Notes: generated from the letters alone by a model not told the origin. 64,000 nucleotides of DNA from Dryomyza anilis (GCA_951804985.1 OX638133.1:53932122-53996121); one strand, 5' to 3'. Shown: positions 1-11,110, counted from the first letter of the stretch. Program-made: numbers and translations.

Positions 1-699
1 TGTATTTCAGAAAGCCTGCACATAACCAGTATGCACATAAAGTTCAAATCTAAAAGCACAATAACAGATGCATGTTAACTTAACATAACGTCTACGACGT
101 AACTGGAACAAATACATAATGTTTTTGAGTGCATACTTTCAGGATATAAAATTAAGTCCGCTTGAAAGCAACGAAAAATGCACTGGTTGCAATTGGATCC
201 GAGGCACACGCTAGCAAGTGTGCCGTCTGTTTAAAAGCAACAACAAAAGCATTGGTTGTAATTTAAGTCAAGACTAACGCCAGCATGGGAACCAATTAAG
301 AATTTAGCACATTGAAATTTTCTCAGTTAATGATTTCACAATATTAGTAAATATCTGATGTGGGGTTCATGAGGTTTTTAGTAGTACGTAGATTTAAGAA
401 TATGCTTGCTTGCATTTATGAGTTGTGTTTTAAGAAATAAGTATAAGCAAGGGGTTCGTGAGTCGCACGATACCGAGGTGATGAGTAGAGGTTAAGTTTA
501 GTTTTTAAGCATTATGATTTTAACTGCCTAGATTGCAGACGTGTTTTCAGTTTAAACTCAAGCTTGTAAAAATACTTAAAAATAATTAATAAAAGTATAA
601 AGCAAGTCTAAAATATCCTTGCGTTTTTATTTAATAATAAATGTTAGGAAAGAATTGTGGACTTCGAAGGAAAATTGTCACTGACGGTTTCATCAATAA
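1..699. other. AT-rich stretch without recognisable feature
   Basis: I see no coding frame, terminal repeat or RNA gene here. Two short similar phrases occur near 170-190 and 236-262 (a run like GCAAC..AAAA/GCANTGGTTG), suggesting an old local duplication. It may be the decayed continuation of the LTR-B material that starts near 700. Confidence 0.3.
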
Positions 700-1754
700 A
701 GGCAAGTACAAAAGAGTCCTGGAGCCCGCAACAGGTCTAAGCAAAGCTTTACCGCTTTGCCAAATTATTGCAAGCTTCTGTTAACTGAGCAAGCTAACTT
801 GAAAGAGGTGTGGTCTAAGCAAAGCCTTAACGCTTTGCCAAATTATTATCATTGTTGCCAACTTGAAGCTTTGGGACAATGCTATGAACATGTTGCTGTA
901 CCACATGAGTATAACATAATATAAACATGATGCGCTCAACTGTTGTAATGTTTTAGTGTTGAATTTTTGTTATCATTTAATTAATTAAAGAACACTTTTT
1001 AATTTTAGAGTTAAAAAAGAACACTTTTATTATTTTAACACTTTTATTAACTTTACTACCACAATTTGAGGCTGACTAAACTACAATCTTTTAAATTCCA
1101 ATGCAAGGTATTAACAATACCTTCATTGCAAGCTTAAATTATATTTTCATAATGTTCTAGTTAATTAATTAAAGAACACTTTTTAATTTTAGAGTTAAAA
1201 AAGAACACTTTTGTTATTTTAACACTTTTATTAACTTTACTACATCCATTAGAGACTGACTAAACTACAATCTTTTAAATTCCAATGCAAGGTATTAACA
1301 ATTCCTTCATTGCAAGCTTAAATTCTATTTTCATAATGTTTTCACTTTCACTCAATTTTGGTGTACGTGACTTTTGAAGAAAGTCGGACTTGCAGATTTT
1401 GGCTGACACCAATTACAAAATATGCAAAGCTTAGCGCTTTGCCAAATTATTATTACGAAATATGCAAAGCTTAGCGCTTTGCCAAATTATTATTATTGTT
1501 GCCAACGTGAACGTTGGGACAATGCTATGAACATGTTGCTGTACAACATGAGTTCAACATGATATGAAAAACATGATGCGCTCAACATGTGTACAGCAAC
1601 ATCCAAAACTGAAAGAATAGTGAAGAATCATAAAGAAAAGAAAAATGTTGTGAACTAATTCACAACACAACATATGTACAACAACATCTAAAATTGTGTG
1701 AATAGTGAATATCCATAAGAAAAAGAAAAAAATATGTAAGTCTAAATCAGAACA
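700..1754 (-). mobile_element. LTR fragment(s), errantivirus-like family B, copy 1
   Basis: This matches the copies at 16110-16571 and 24811-25541. On the minus strand the LTR starts TGTTCTGATTT at 1754. The adjacent internal sequence (1755-1772) is, on the minus strand, a purine-rich tract reading AAGTGGGGAAGAA, a plausible polypurine tract. That makes this the 3' LTR of a minus-strand element. It is not a clean copy: a 184-bp segment is duplicated in tandem (977-1160 and 1161-1344), and the module GCAAAGC...GCTTTGCC occurs repeatedly. Three short stem-loops typical of the family are present near 1420-1570. Confidence 0.7.
977..1344. repeat. 184-bp tandem duplication inside LTR-B
   Basis: The two units start with TTAATTAATTAAAG at 977 and 1161 and agree closely through the CATTGCAAGCTTAAATT segment. 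The duplication is absent from the copies at 16.1 and 24.8 kb. Confidence 0.85.
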
Positions 1755-1815
1755 TTCTTCCCCACTTATGGAAAAAAAATATTATTAATATTAGGGATAA
1801 TAATATATATATATA

Positions 1816-2010
1816 TACCGCGCTACCTCTCGTCAGTAAAAAAACCTACGAAAGTAAAACCATTGCCTATGAAAAGCTCTCACCCGCCGTTCGGATTCGG
1901 TAATATACTGTAGGTCCCACCACTTTGAGTACAAATATAACACGCACAGCTCAAAATGGTGAGAGAGCTCGGCCTAAGTTCTATACAGGACTGTTGCGCC
2001 AAACTATTAT
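1816..2010 (+). mobile_element. 5'-truncated tRNA-derived SINE, family 1
   Basis: It is closely similar to the 3' body of the complete SINE at 21409-21720 (shared blocks include ACCGCGCTACCTCTC and CACCCGCCGTTCGGATTCGG). The tRNA-like head with A and B boxes is missing. It ends in an ATTATTATT tail that runs into an (AT)n tract. It lies in the 3' internal region of the LTR-B element. Confidence 0.8.

Positions 2011-2068
<58 letters not shown>
2011..2068. repeat. (AT)n microsatellite
   Basis: Uninterrupted alternating AT immediately downstream of the SINE tail, probably expanded from that tail. Confidence 0.95.
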
Positions 2069-2072
<4 letters not shown>

Positions 2073-2083
2073 TATAAAGAGAA

Positions 2084-2377
2084 GAGGTTATAATTTAAAA
2101 ATTAGATCAAGATTAAATAGGATAAGAAATAAATTAGTCACATGCAACCAATTGCATTCATTTAAAGTTAAAATATAGTTAGTAATAAAATTGTCGATAA
2201 CGCAAAACAACATTTGCATTACTGACCTATATAAATATCGCAAGCCAATTGTTTCATGCTGAAGCACAAATACAATTTGTACGAACGTGTGTATTGTAAA
2301 GCGAGCGTTCATTGCTGACATATAAATGCAGATCTTGATACCATAAAAAATGCAAATAAATATCATATAATATATAT
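2084..2377. repeat. Interspersed repeat R1, copy 1
   Basis: About 290 bp repeated in the same orientation at 3957-4278, sharing blocks such as CACATGCAACCAATTGCATT and GCGAGCGTTCA. Copy 1 lacks two short segments present in copy 2. No terminal repeats or coding frame are seen, so the repeat class is unknown. Confidence 0.8.
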
Positions 2378-2394
2378 ATATATTTGCATAGGGT

Positions 2395-2810
2395 ATGCAG
2401 AATTATTCAAAATGCCAGGTAAACAAGAGTTCAAGGCTTACGAAGATGCCAATAGTTCTAACTGATACGCCAGTGAGACCCTTTGACAAAGTGTACATGG
2501 ACCTGGTGGGTATTCTGCCTGAAACCATTTCAGGGAATAAATACATCTTAACGTTTCAGGACGATTTTTCTAAATTTATGTGCTGTGGGGCTATACCGGA
2601 TGCGGAGGTCAACACAGTAGCAAAAGCATTCTTCAACGAAATAGTTACACGTCACAATATACCCAAGGTATTGGTAATAGACAATGGATGGAATTTCGGT
2701 TCCAGACTATTTTCGGATACATGTAAATTATTAGGAATTAAAAAATTACATGTAACACCCTACCATCCACAGGCTAATGGGAACGAAGTCATCGTCCACC
2801 AGCTGAATAT
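2395..2810 (+). pseudogene. Ty3/gypsy integrase core fragment
   Basis: The fragment encodes part of a gypsy-type integrase, the DDE enzyme that inserts retrotransposon cDNA into host DNA. It includes the block with YMDLVG (first catalytic Asp), the VIDNGWNF block (second Asp) and the YHPQANG block followed by Glu. Asp-to-Glu spacing looks one residue short of the usual D(35)E arrangement, consistent with decay. No zinc-binding N-terminus, RT or C-terminal domain is present. The reading frame leaves integrase similarity at about 2810, where the end of the palindrome-family repeat begins, so that repeat probably inserted into or recombined with this integrase. Family membership is firm; the parent element is not determined. 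Confidence 0.85.
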
Positions 2811-3145
2811 TTACGTATACGCTGCAAAAAAAAGGGCTCTCCCAAACATAAGTTTGCAGGCATTAACATGTATGTTTGGAATTTTATGTAAACATAATAT
2901 ATAATTGAATGATAAATCATTTGTAAACAGGTTTGTATTAACATTTGAACAGTGTTTTAATGAGCTCTGACTTGCATAATAATATCCCGGAAACATTTTA
3001 ATGTTGCCCCTTAAAATGGAGTATGTTCTAATGTAAACATAATAATTACTACATCCAAATAAACTAAATATTTGAACTGAAACATAAATATGTTCAAAAT
3101 AAAACATGATTTTGAACGACCTGAATATACAACTGCCGCCGGAAA
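2811..3145 (+). mobile_element. End fragment of the giant-palindrome repeat family
   Basis: Starting at ACGCTGCAAAAAAAAGGG, this roughly 330-bp sequence matches the outer end of both arms of the palindrome at 46390-55143. It includes the segment CTTAAAATGGAGTATGTTCT, which the left arm has lost but the right arm keeps. Minus-strand frames in the three copies are similar only because the DNA is; I do not regard them as coding. Confidence 0.8.
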
Positions 3146-3956
3146 CCATTATTTTCATGTATTTGAGCATGAGGCAATATATATTTGACCAAAAAAAAAA
3201 TTACCTAAGCACGTATACAGTAGACATACATCTGTAGACATACATTTTATATAAGGTATTTGAACATAAGTAGTCGATTCTCATGTCACAATAGACCGAT
3301 CATGCCCATTTTCTTGTTCAGACAGCTTAGATATATAAATAATCTAAACGTAAAGTTCATTGCCTTAGCTCTTCTACTTTTTCTGTAATCGTGATTTCAA
3401 CAGACGGACGGACGGACAGACAGACGCTAAATCGACTCAGGAGATCATGTATCAGGAGATCAATAATTTATTAATAAAAATAAAAAAATATATATATAAA
3501 ACCCTGCAGTGAAATCTAAACTAGTAGCATAAATATGTAGCATTTATATTAGTAACCATGTTTCTAGATTAGTAACTAGTTAAAATGGAGAGAACCAGTT
3601 AAAAAAATTGTTTCGTAGAGGAACGTGTCAACATTGCCAAAAACAAAATAAATTTTGAAATACAAATTATATTTCATTTATTTATTTTGTAGAAAACATC
3701 TGGTAAATAGTAACCAGTTTAAAGTAGGATTAAAAGAACTAGTTTATAGGCTGACTGTAAAAATTAGTCTATAGACTGGCTACAAGAAACTAGTTTAAAA
3801 ACTACTTAAATGTAATGCAAGAGGGGACAATTGACACATCGTAGGACATGAGCATTGAAAAAATTAGAGTTCATTGTATGAAATTTGGGTCGAATTCGGG
3901 CTAGTTGTGTGTCTACGGAGAACTAGACTAATACTAGTATACAACTAGCCCTTTAA
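3146..3956. other. Non-coding AT-rich stretch with CTAGTT motifs and a hairpin
   Basis: There is no gene. A short GACG/GACA tandem lies near 3402-3425. From about 3520 the hexamers CTAGTT/AACTAG recur many times, ending in an inverted repeat (GGGCTAGTTGT near 3898 and ACAACTAGCCC near 3942-3952). It could be an old MITE, but no target duplication was found. Confidence 0.4.
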
Positions 3957-4278
3957 TTTAAAAATTAGATAAAAATTTAATAGGAAAAAAAATAGTCACA
4001 TGCAACCAATTGCATTAATTTAAAGTTAAAATAAAGTTAGTAATAAAATTGTCGTATTCAATACAGATAATGCAAAACAACATGTGCATTACTGACCTAT
4101 ATTAATAGCGCAAACTGTCAAACCTTGAAAATGGTAATTGTTTCATGCTGAAGCACATATGCAATTTGTACTAACGAATGTGTCGTAAAGCGAGCGTTCA
4201 AAGCTGGCATATAAATGCAGATCTTGCAGTTTTGTTTTGATACCATAAACAATGCAAATAAATATCATATAATATGAC
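3957..4278. repeat. Interspersed repeat R1, copy 2
   Basis: Direct repeat of 2084-2377, slightly longer. The two copies bracket the integrase and palindrome-family fragments, so the intervening block may have been placed by recombination or by insertion into a duplicated region. Confidence 0.8.
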
Positions 4279-4642
4279 TTATATACATAAGTACACGAAA
4301 ATAATATAATAAAATATTAAACATGTTTAGAAAATAAAACGTAACTCTAATTATATTTATTTACATGCAGAGAAATCATAGGTACTTTTGTACATTAATA
4401 TAATTCATTTTGAATAAGTTTAAATATAACAAATACATTTTAAATGAATTTGAATAACTGACTTATAAAAATTTAAATTAATTAAAGAAGAAGAAAATAT
4501 CAGATAGTATTCAAATTTTAAAAAAAGAGAGATATATAAATATTCAGTACAGTTAAAATTTAAAAAAAAGGAGCAGGTAAATATATTGTTGAATTAATAA
4601 AATGAAAACAATAACAGGTATTAAATATTAAATTAAATATTA
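4279..4642. other. AT-rich stretch, nothing recognised
   Basis: A-rich low-complexity DNA. It resembles the sequence on the other side of element E (9059 onward), as expected if E inserted into one A-rich region. Confidence 0.4.
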
Positions 4643-4646
4643 GATA

Positions 4647-4884
4647 TGTGGGAAGGATGTGCTGACAGAATAAACAAGTAGACGGACTGAAAGATACTGT
4701 ACACAAAAACACTTACACAAACTTATTATAACTGTAACTTAGTATTTATGTATTGAATCGTTTGATATAAAATAAAATATTGTCAGTTGTGAAAAATATA
4801 TAAAGGAGAACACATATTACCAATAATTAATATTTTTTAAACATTCGTCAATTGTTTTATTGGAATACGGAATATATTCCTACA
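4647..4884 (+). repeat. Element E 5' LTR
   Basis: It begins TGTGGGAAGGATG and ends ATTCCTACA, and pairs with 8812-9054. A possible TATA-like stretch (ATATATAAAGG) lies near 4797. Differences from the 3' LTR are small substitutions and short indels. Confidence 0.9.
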
Positions 4885-4900
4885 TGGGGGCTCAACCGGT
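4885..4900 (+). promoter_or_regulatory. Element E primer-binding site
   Basis: TGGGGGCTCAACCGG directly abuts the LTR end, the position where a tRNA 3' end primes minus-strand synthesis. The tRNA was not identified. Confidence 0.7.
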
Positions 4901-5779
4901 CGCGAATTTAAATTGAGAGCATAGAGACAAAAACGCGAAAATAACTAAAAAACAAATTAACTTAAAATTAAAAATAAATAAAAATAAAAGAACTCCGTGA
5001 ACATTGACTGCATGCAGAGGACGCCTGTGGTTCTCTTCAAGCATCAATAGATCGGACGCCTGGCAATTGGTGCTGGTAGAGGACGTTTGTGTTTTTCTAC
5101 ACGGAACTAGTTGGTGGCGGAAATAAAGATAAACATCGAAGGGAAACCCGTGATACAAAATTATCTGTTTAGGACGTTTGTGGTTCTACTCAGGTATTAC
5201 GCAAACGGAATTTCCGACGACTAACAGAATACAAAATTAATTTCGCGTGTGTAAAAACAAAAATAAAATTAAAGTCAGCATAAAAAAAGGCGCAACAAAC
5301 CACCACCGAGTACACAAATGAGGACGATCGAGGCAACCTATCCAAACGATGAAAGCGCAGAATAAGTAGTAGTGATATGATGTAAAAAAAGGAGTTGAAG
5401 AAAACAGAAACTGAAAGAGGATAACAAAACAAAGGAGAAATAAGTATAACAGACATATAAGTAGCAGATAGCAGAGAAGAAACAGAGAAAGAGAAAAACC
5501 AAAGAGTGCAAATTATCAGTTCAAGAAAGTAGCCAAAATCAAAACTGCTGTGAAGTAAGGTTAGTGGGCAATACATTTAAGAAGAAGAATTACCTAAAGA
5601 TTCTCGTTATTTTAAATTGTGTAATAATTTTTACCTACCATAATACTTACCTTTTTAATATTTACCATTTAATAATATTGCATAATACTTACCATTTCCA
5701 CGAAATATAATAAATACATTTGTTTTATACTTGTTAAATATTGTAATTGTATTAAAAAATTGTTTATTACACAATCGCA
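4901..5779 (+). other. Element E leader, non-coding
   Basis: This is an 880-bp 5' untranslated leader between the primer-binding site and gag. Similar phrases around GGACGTTTGTG recur near 5082 and 5172. Open frames on the minus strand here have no family resemblance and are ignored. Confidence 0.6.
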
Positions 5780-6674
5780 ATGGACACACAGTCAATTTTA
5801 CAGATGACATGCGAGGCACTGAGGACCAGACTTAGTAGACTAGGGTTAGACACACGAGGACGGAAATCACAGTTACAGGACCAACTCATCGATCACTTTA
5901 GTCCAACTGAAATTGCAGACGATCGCGAATCCAGTGGATCCACTTATGAAGATGCTATGACTAGCATCAGACGTCAGGTGATCATCATAGAGGACAGCTT
6001 ATCGGAATTCACCGGTACTGATAAACCAGATGTCGAACAGTGGATTACTGAATTTAGGACAATGCCATCACTGTTAACTGGAATAACTTACAAAAGTTTG
6101 TCTACGCCAAGCAGCTGTTAAAAGGAACAGCAAAACTCTTTATTAGAAGCCAAGCTGGTATCCGAGACTGGGATACGTTGAAGGATGTACTAATAGATGA
6201 GTTCGGTGAAAAACATTCATCAGCGGAAGTACATCGCATCCTGAAGAATCGATACAAGAAAGCACATGAGACGTTCCGCGAGTACCTATATAGCCTAATG
6301 GAAATTGGAAAACCAATTAAGCTAGACGAGGAAAGCTTAATTGAGTATTTCATTGAAGGAATACCAAATTCAAATCCAACAAGACTACGTTTTACCAATC
6401 TTAGACCGTCACACAATTAAAGGAACAGATAAAAGTGTACGAAAAGGTTCGTGGTGCACATCGATCACCAAACAGATGGGCGAGATCAGAACCAGACACA
6501 AGATTTAACCAAAACAGGGACGCAACACATCAATACGAGAGTACACCGAAGAAATGCTTCAAATGCGGTAAGGACTCGCATTCATTTAAGGATTGCCGAG
6601 CAGTCAGATGCTTCAAGTGCAACGCAGTGGGACATCGCGCGTTTGAATGCAAAGCCACGCAGCATAATTCGTAA
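5780..6674 (+). pseudogene. Element E gag (frameshifted)
   Basis: Gag is the capsid/nucleocapsid protein that packages retrotransposon RNA. The start is ATG 5780. The first piece (to 6121) has a SAP-like N-terminal helical motif near residues 10-40. The second piece (about 6124-6420, another frame) resembles the retrotransposon gag capsid region. The third (6435-6674, a further frame) carries two CCHC zinc knuckles, CFKCGKDSHSFKDC and CFKCNAVGHRAFEC, in the nucleocapsid position. Two frameshifts separate the pieces, so no full product is made. The order is normal for gypsy gag and protease follows. Confidence 0.85.
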
Positions 6675-6775
6675 AGGCAGATTAAGGTGGAACAGAACTA
6701 CATCAACGTCGTTTATGGACCTTCAAGCTATGGACTAATATTCAAAGAAGTTGAGTACAATGACTCGCTGCCTTG

Positions 6776-7660
6776 ATAGATTCAGGATGTGATCTATGCT
6801 TAATAAGGAGCGACACGTTGCGCGAATGTGGAAATGTAAGGTTAGTTCAGGAGAAACTTACATTATTTGGCATCGCAAATAGTAAAATGGACACGTTAGG
6901 AAGCTTTACTGCATAAGTCAGTATTGACGACTTGTTGTATGTTAAAAGTCCTTCTACTAGGACTTTAACTTGATCCTATTTATACTTACTGAGTCCTTTT
7001 TACTTTCTTTATATTATTTAAAACAACCGGGTCTTTTTTACTTTAAGACACTTTATTTCGCTTTAAAAGTTGGTTACACTTATACTTAACACTTATTTGT
7101 AGACAGTTCAGCTTATCGAAAACAATTGATTCTTAGTCTATACTTAACTTCTACTTAACACCTCGTATTCTTATAATTTCACAATAAATTGAGTACTTTC
7201 ATCATTCTAAAATAACTAAGTCAGCATTTATTTGTGTGATCTGAGTGACCTATTTAACGTGGGCGTGTATACCTGTGCTATGTTAAGCGGTGTGCGCCAA
7301 GACAATTAAATGCTTGTGTTTGTGTTAAACATGCATAATGATTAACCCTAAAAGTATGCCATAAAGAAAAATATACTGGTTATGTTATATTGTGGATCAT
7401 AAGCACGTTGTAAGTTCCACGATTATGATACATAACAGTGGATCATATGTAAGTTGTGAACTCTACGATTATGATACACAACAGACTTACGAATGCCAGC
7501 AATTATAGGAAATAATATTTTAGAAGAAGTGGATATTGTGATGAGAACTGGAGATGCAGAGTTTAGGAAGAAGACGGAACGCCAATCAGATGGTGCATTG
7601 CAGGAATTAAAAGAGATGTGTTTTAATATAAAAGCAGAAACGCTAGCAGATGTACCGGAC
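6776..7660 (+). pseudogene. Element E aspartic protease, split by a solo LTR
   Basis: The retropepsin N-terminal half carries the active-site motif as DSG (variant of DTG) near 6789, followed by the expected beta-strand pattern, up to about 6932. The C-terminal half resumes at 7484 with the characteristic IIGNNILEEVDI block. The halves are separated by the family A LTR and its GACT duplication. Skipping the LTR and one GACT copy leaves the codon phase continuous, so the insertion is later than the element. An in-frame stop lies near 6914, just before the junction. The protease would have processed the Gag-Pol polyprotein. Confidence 0.85.
6929..7487 (-). mobile_element. Solo LTR, errantivirus-like family A, with GACT target duplication
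   Basis: The LTR proper is 6933-7483 (551 bp), running TGTTGTATG to ACACAACA on the plus strand, flanked on both sides by GACT. It matches 38104-38722, where a polypurine tract and an env gene show that the element reads on the minus strand. No internal sequence remains, as expected from LTR-LTR recombination. Confidence 0.95.
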
Positions 7661-7899
7661 ACCAATCTGGATTATCTTAGTAAAAAATATTCCGAAGAAA
7701 GAAAATCAGCGATTAACAATAATTTTTCAGAAAAAGAGCTGATGTTGCCTGTTAATGACATTCCGGGGGATCATAGACTAAGGCGCACATCATATGCAAT
7801 TGGGAAAGCGATGGGATTATACCAACAAGTGAATCCAAGTACGCTTCGCCAATTGTATTAGCCGCAAAGAAAGATGATACGAATAGACTCCGCTGCGAC
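7661..7899 (+). pseudogene. Element E start of reverse transcriptase
   Basis: After the protease, a frameshift near 7800 leads to a frame with the conserved opening of gypsy RT: an SPIVLAAKKD block near 7849 followed by RLRCD. In intact relatives this continues into the DYRKLN region; here it stops being RT at about 7900 and enters an unrelated sequence without a stop codon. No YxDD active site exists in this element. Confidence 0.7.
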
Positions 7900-8405
7900 A
7901 AGGCAGTAAAGGTTCAAAATTGCGAAATAGTCGTGTTGAATGCACCCGATCTCAACTGTTTGCGCAACTCCGATGCGCTCAGCGAGGATCCTTTGGTTTT
8001 TGAAGAGCTAGTGTTCCACCCAACTGCATCAAATAAAAGCGCGAATACCGCAGAGTCGCCGAAGCTTTGCGTGTCCGCCGACAATGACGTGCTTTGCCTA
8101 CAGTTCGATGATGATAATGATGTGGCCAAGAAGCCCACAGAGCAAGCAGCAGTAGAGGGAAACTCAAACAGCAACCACTCGGCATTTGCTGAAAAAGTTG
8201 AAAAAGAAGTAGAAGGAACAACAACGCACTTCAACAGTAATATAAACAATGTGAAAAATGCCGAAGAGCTGTGCATGTCCGTACGTTTTTCCGAGACGAC
8301 ATTGGGATCGTATAAAATAGACCACATGAGCCCAATGGATGTTATAAGCAAGTCATTCAAGTACAATAACGTTGTTGTGTTTGAATTTTTGAAATTCGTC
8401 TGTTT
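7900..8405 (+). CDS. Unidentified open segment fused in frame into element E pol
   Basis: From the last RT residues (RLRCD) the same frame stays open to a stop at 8521-8523. The middle part does not resemble any retroelement protein I know. It is rich in Ser, Asn, Asp and Glu, with acidic patches (FDDDNDVA; EKVEKEVEG) and little predicted order. It is visibly less AT-rich than its surroundings. It replaces the RT, RNase H and integrase core of the element. I infer either a captured host coding segment or sequence from another element joined by recombination. I do not recognise the product and assign no function. Confidence 0.45.
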
Positions 8406-8760
8406 GTATATAACAAGAAACACCAGTGCAGATACGGTTCTTGAGTTACTAATTCAAAAGGAAACCAAATACGAGTTTAAGATAGAACGAGAGATCACAA
8501 GACAAGAAGCAAGAAAAATATAAGAAGAACCCAAGGAAACAGAAAAAATTACAATAAGAAGAGAGTAAAGGAAAAACAGTGCGAGTTTAATGAGTTGGTC
8601 GCCATTAAGCATACTCAATATGGAATCGACATGAAATTAAAACCAAAATATTTCGGTCCATATAAAGTAGTCGAAATCCTAAGACATGGACGATACGCCG
8701 TCAAAAAATCGGTAATCACGAAGGTCCTGGGAAAACATTTACAGTTGCAGAATTTATGAA
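8406..8760 (+). pseudogene. Element E integrase C-terminal tail
   Basis: The frame passes into KETKYEFKIEREITRQEARK and then, after a stop at 8521 and a frameshift, into a block with KYFGPYKVVEILRHGRYAV. This is the typical gypsy integrase C-terminal region, which binds DNA without sequence preference. It ends shortly before the polypurine tract. The catalytic core of integrase is absent. Confidence 0.75.
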
Positions 8761-8797
8761 AAAATGGAATCCCACTTCATTCGGGTCGAATGCTGTT

Positions 8798-8811
8798 TCA
8801 GGAGGGCCGCA
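8798..8811 (+). promoter_or_regulatory. Element E polypurine tract
   Basis: CAGGAGGGCCGCA lies immediately before the 3' LTR, the position used to prime plus-strand DNA synthesis. Confidence 0.65.
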
Positions 8812-9054
8812 TGTGGGAATGATGTGCTGACAGACTAAACAAGTAGACGGCCCGAAAGATACTGTACACAAAAACACTTACATAAACTTATTATTACTGT
8901 AACTTAGTATTTATGTATTGAATCGTTTGATATAAAATAAAATATTGTCAGTTGTGAAAATTGTATAAAGGAGAACACATCTCACCAAATAAATATAATT
9001 AATATTGTTTAAACGTTCCAATTGTTTTATTGGAATACGGAATATATTCCTACA
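8812..9054 (+). repeat. Element E 3' LTR
   Basis: TGTGGGAATGATG to ATTCCTACA, matching the 5' LTR over its whole length with small differences and a short insertion (AAATAAATAT near 8985). The duplicated target GATA follows. Confidence 0.9.
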
Positions 9055-9058
9055 GATA

Positions 9059-9829
9059 TGAAAATACAAAAACAAAGAATATAAAATTTAAAAAAAAGTG
9101 ATTTATACGTTAAAATATGTAGTGCAGTTAAAATTAAAAAAGTTTTAAGAATTAAATATTAAATTTTTAATATGCATAAAAAATAGGGATAAATATTTAA
9201 AAAAATATATACAAAGGAATAAATATATAAAAAAACAGGTATTACTTGTTATGTTTTTAAAGAGAAAAAGGAGGTATTCAATATAAAATTTTAAAAGAGA
9301 TAAAAAAAAATAAATTTTTAACAAATAAAAAAAGAAGAAGAAATAAGAAGATATATATAAAAAAAATCAAAAAAGGGGGTATTAAAAAAAATAATAATAT
9401 AAAAAATATATATACATAAAAAAAGGGGAGGAAAAAAATAATTTTTTAGAGAAAAAAAAATAAGAAGAGATATAGAAAAAAAAATAAAAAAGGGGTATAA
9501 GCAAAATTAATGGATTAATATAAAAATATATATACATATAAAAACGAAAATTAAAAATAAAAAGAGATAAAAATATATGAAAAAATTTATTAAAATTTAA
9601 AACACAAAAGGAAATAAAAAAATGAGGGGTAAAAATTTTAATTTTGGTTTTCCTAACGTCATACTTTATATTAAATCATTCAACGGAAACATAAAAAATT
9701 GCATTTAAAATTACATCAATTTAAAAAAGAAAATAAAGTTAATCAAAAAAAATATATTAAATTCAATAAATTCTTGGAAAAATTTAAAATAATATATACG
9801 TACACATATGCAATATATTAAATGTACAA
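9059..9829. other. A-rich low-complexity stretch
   Basis: Runs of A with scattered GGGG and ATATAT; no coding frame. The complementary composition is found at 22546-23060, possibly a related low-complexity sequence. Confidence 0.5.
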
Positions 9830-11110
9830 TATATTCTATGTACATATATATTTATAAAAAAAATATTATATCAACATTTTTTTTTAATTTTGCGCATTGA
9901 AGGGGGGTTGAGTGCTCCGCATTGCGTTCCTCCGCATATATGAAGACGATCTTAGCCATTGGTCTAAGGACATAATACACTAAAATTGGTCTAAGGACAT
10001 AATACATTAAAATTCCACTAAAGCTAGTGCTGCACTAACTAACGTTAGGAAAATTAGTTAAACATTTATAAACATCATTTAATTTCAATGTTATTGCATA
10101 CATAAACAATTATACTTTACATAACAGTAAGTTTAGATAAACTAGTACCACACTAAATAATAATAGTTCAAATAATGTACCACACTAGTCAAGTAATGTA
10201 AAGATTTTAAAATCAATCTTTTAACACACAACATGTTAATTCTTGTGACTAATGTACATGTACATATTATCCGAAAATTATATTAAGTTTACATAAGTTA
10301 GTACCACACCACACATTTGGAATAGTTTAAAAACAAAATTAAAATTATTGTTTGTAAAAGATTCATGTAAATTTACAATATCCGAGTGCACAAAAACTGT
10401 TATTTAGAATGGCCAACCCTCTACAACGGTGGATACTCACGCAGAAGATGCATAGATGATCATTGGGGTCTTGGGACTTTAATGGGGGCATGTGGAAGGA
10501 GCTCTGGGTGTTATTAACAACAAGAAGTACACATTTGAAAACGTAGCAGGACACACTAAACGCAAACTTGTTGTTATACCAAATACAAGTACATTGCAAT
10601 GATTGAATTTTAACAATAAACCACAACTGCCAGATACAAGATGCAGATAACCAGATGCAAAATAGACCTTGAAAATGTATAAAAAAAAGCGAATTATTAT
10701 GTCTTCAATCTTACATAGAGAAAAAGCGATGCAATATCGAACCACGAGGTTTTCTGATATCACCAATTCAGATATCTATAATATTCACATAACGCGACAT
10801 GAGCACAAAGATATTTCAAACTTTAAGACAAGATCGCAGAAAAGAACACTTCTCGAACCACTCTTCAACCAAGTCAACGGGACCAAAGCTCTCTTGAACG
10901 ACTTAGAGTCCAACGTTTCAACATGACGACGTCCAACGTTTCAACATGAGATAGCACCATTTGCAAATTCCACAAGAACCATCGAAGCCCAACACACTAC
11001 ATACAACGAACCATTGAAGACGAATAAGGCAAACGCGATCCAACACACAGAAGAAAAAGAGAAGAAATCTGGTTCAACAGTAGGGCGTACAAAAGTCACA
11101 CACGCGTGCA
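9830..11110 (+). mobile_element. Repeat H, copy 1
   Basis: Sequence from the TTTTGCGCATTGAAGGGG block (about 9890) through CTGGTTCAACAGTAGGGCG (about 11090) recurs in reverse at 19566-20540. Within it, near 10950-11050, lies a degraded frame with the phrase CKFHKNHRSPT, reminiscent of the Cys/His C-terminal region of a retrotransposon gag, so H may be a gag-bearing LTR or other retroelement. A short tandem of TTGGTCTAAGGACATAATACA occurs at about 9959-10010. Ends and class are not resolved. Confidence 0.6.

Larger units (their letters stand above)
4643..9058 (+). mobile_element. Gypsy-type LTR retrotransposon E, defective, with GATA target duplication
   Basis: Two similar LTRs (4647-4884 and 8812-9054) bound the element, and the 4-bp GATA occurs just outside each (4643-4646 and 9055-9058), as for Ty3/gypsy integration. 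Order: LTR, primer-binding site, long leader, gag, zinc knuckles, protease, start of RT, unidentified segment, integrase C-terminal tail, polypurine tract, LTR. Most of RT, all of RNase H and the integrase core are missing, so it could move only with help. A solo LTR of family A sits inside the protease. Confidence 0.9.

Noticed and set aside
4892..5576. Minus-strand open frames in the element E leader
   Set aside because: No family resemblance; the region is the 5' leader between primer-binding site and gag.
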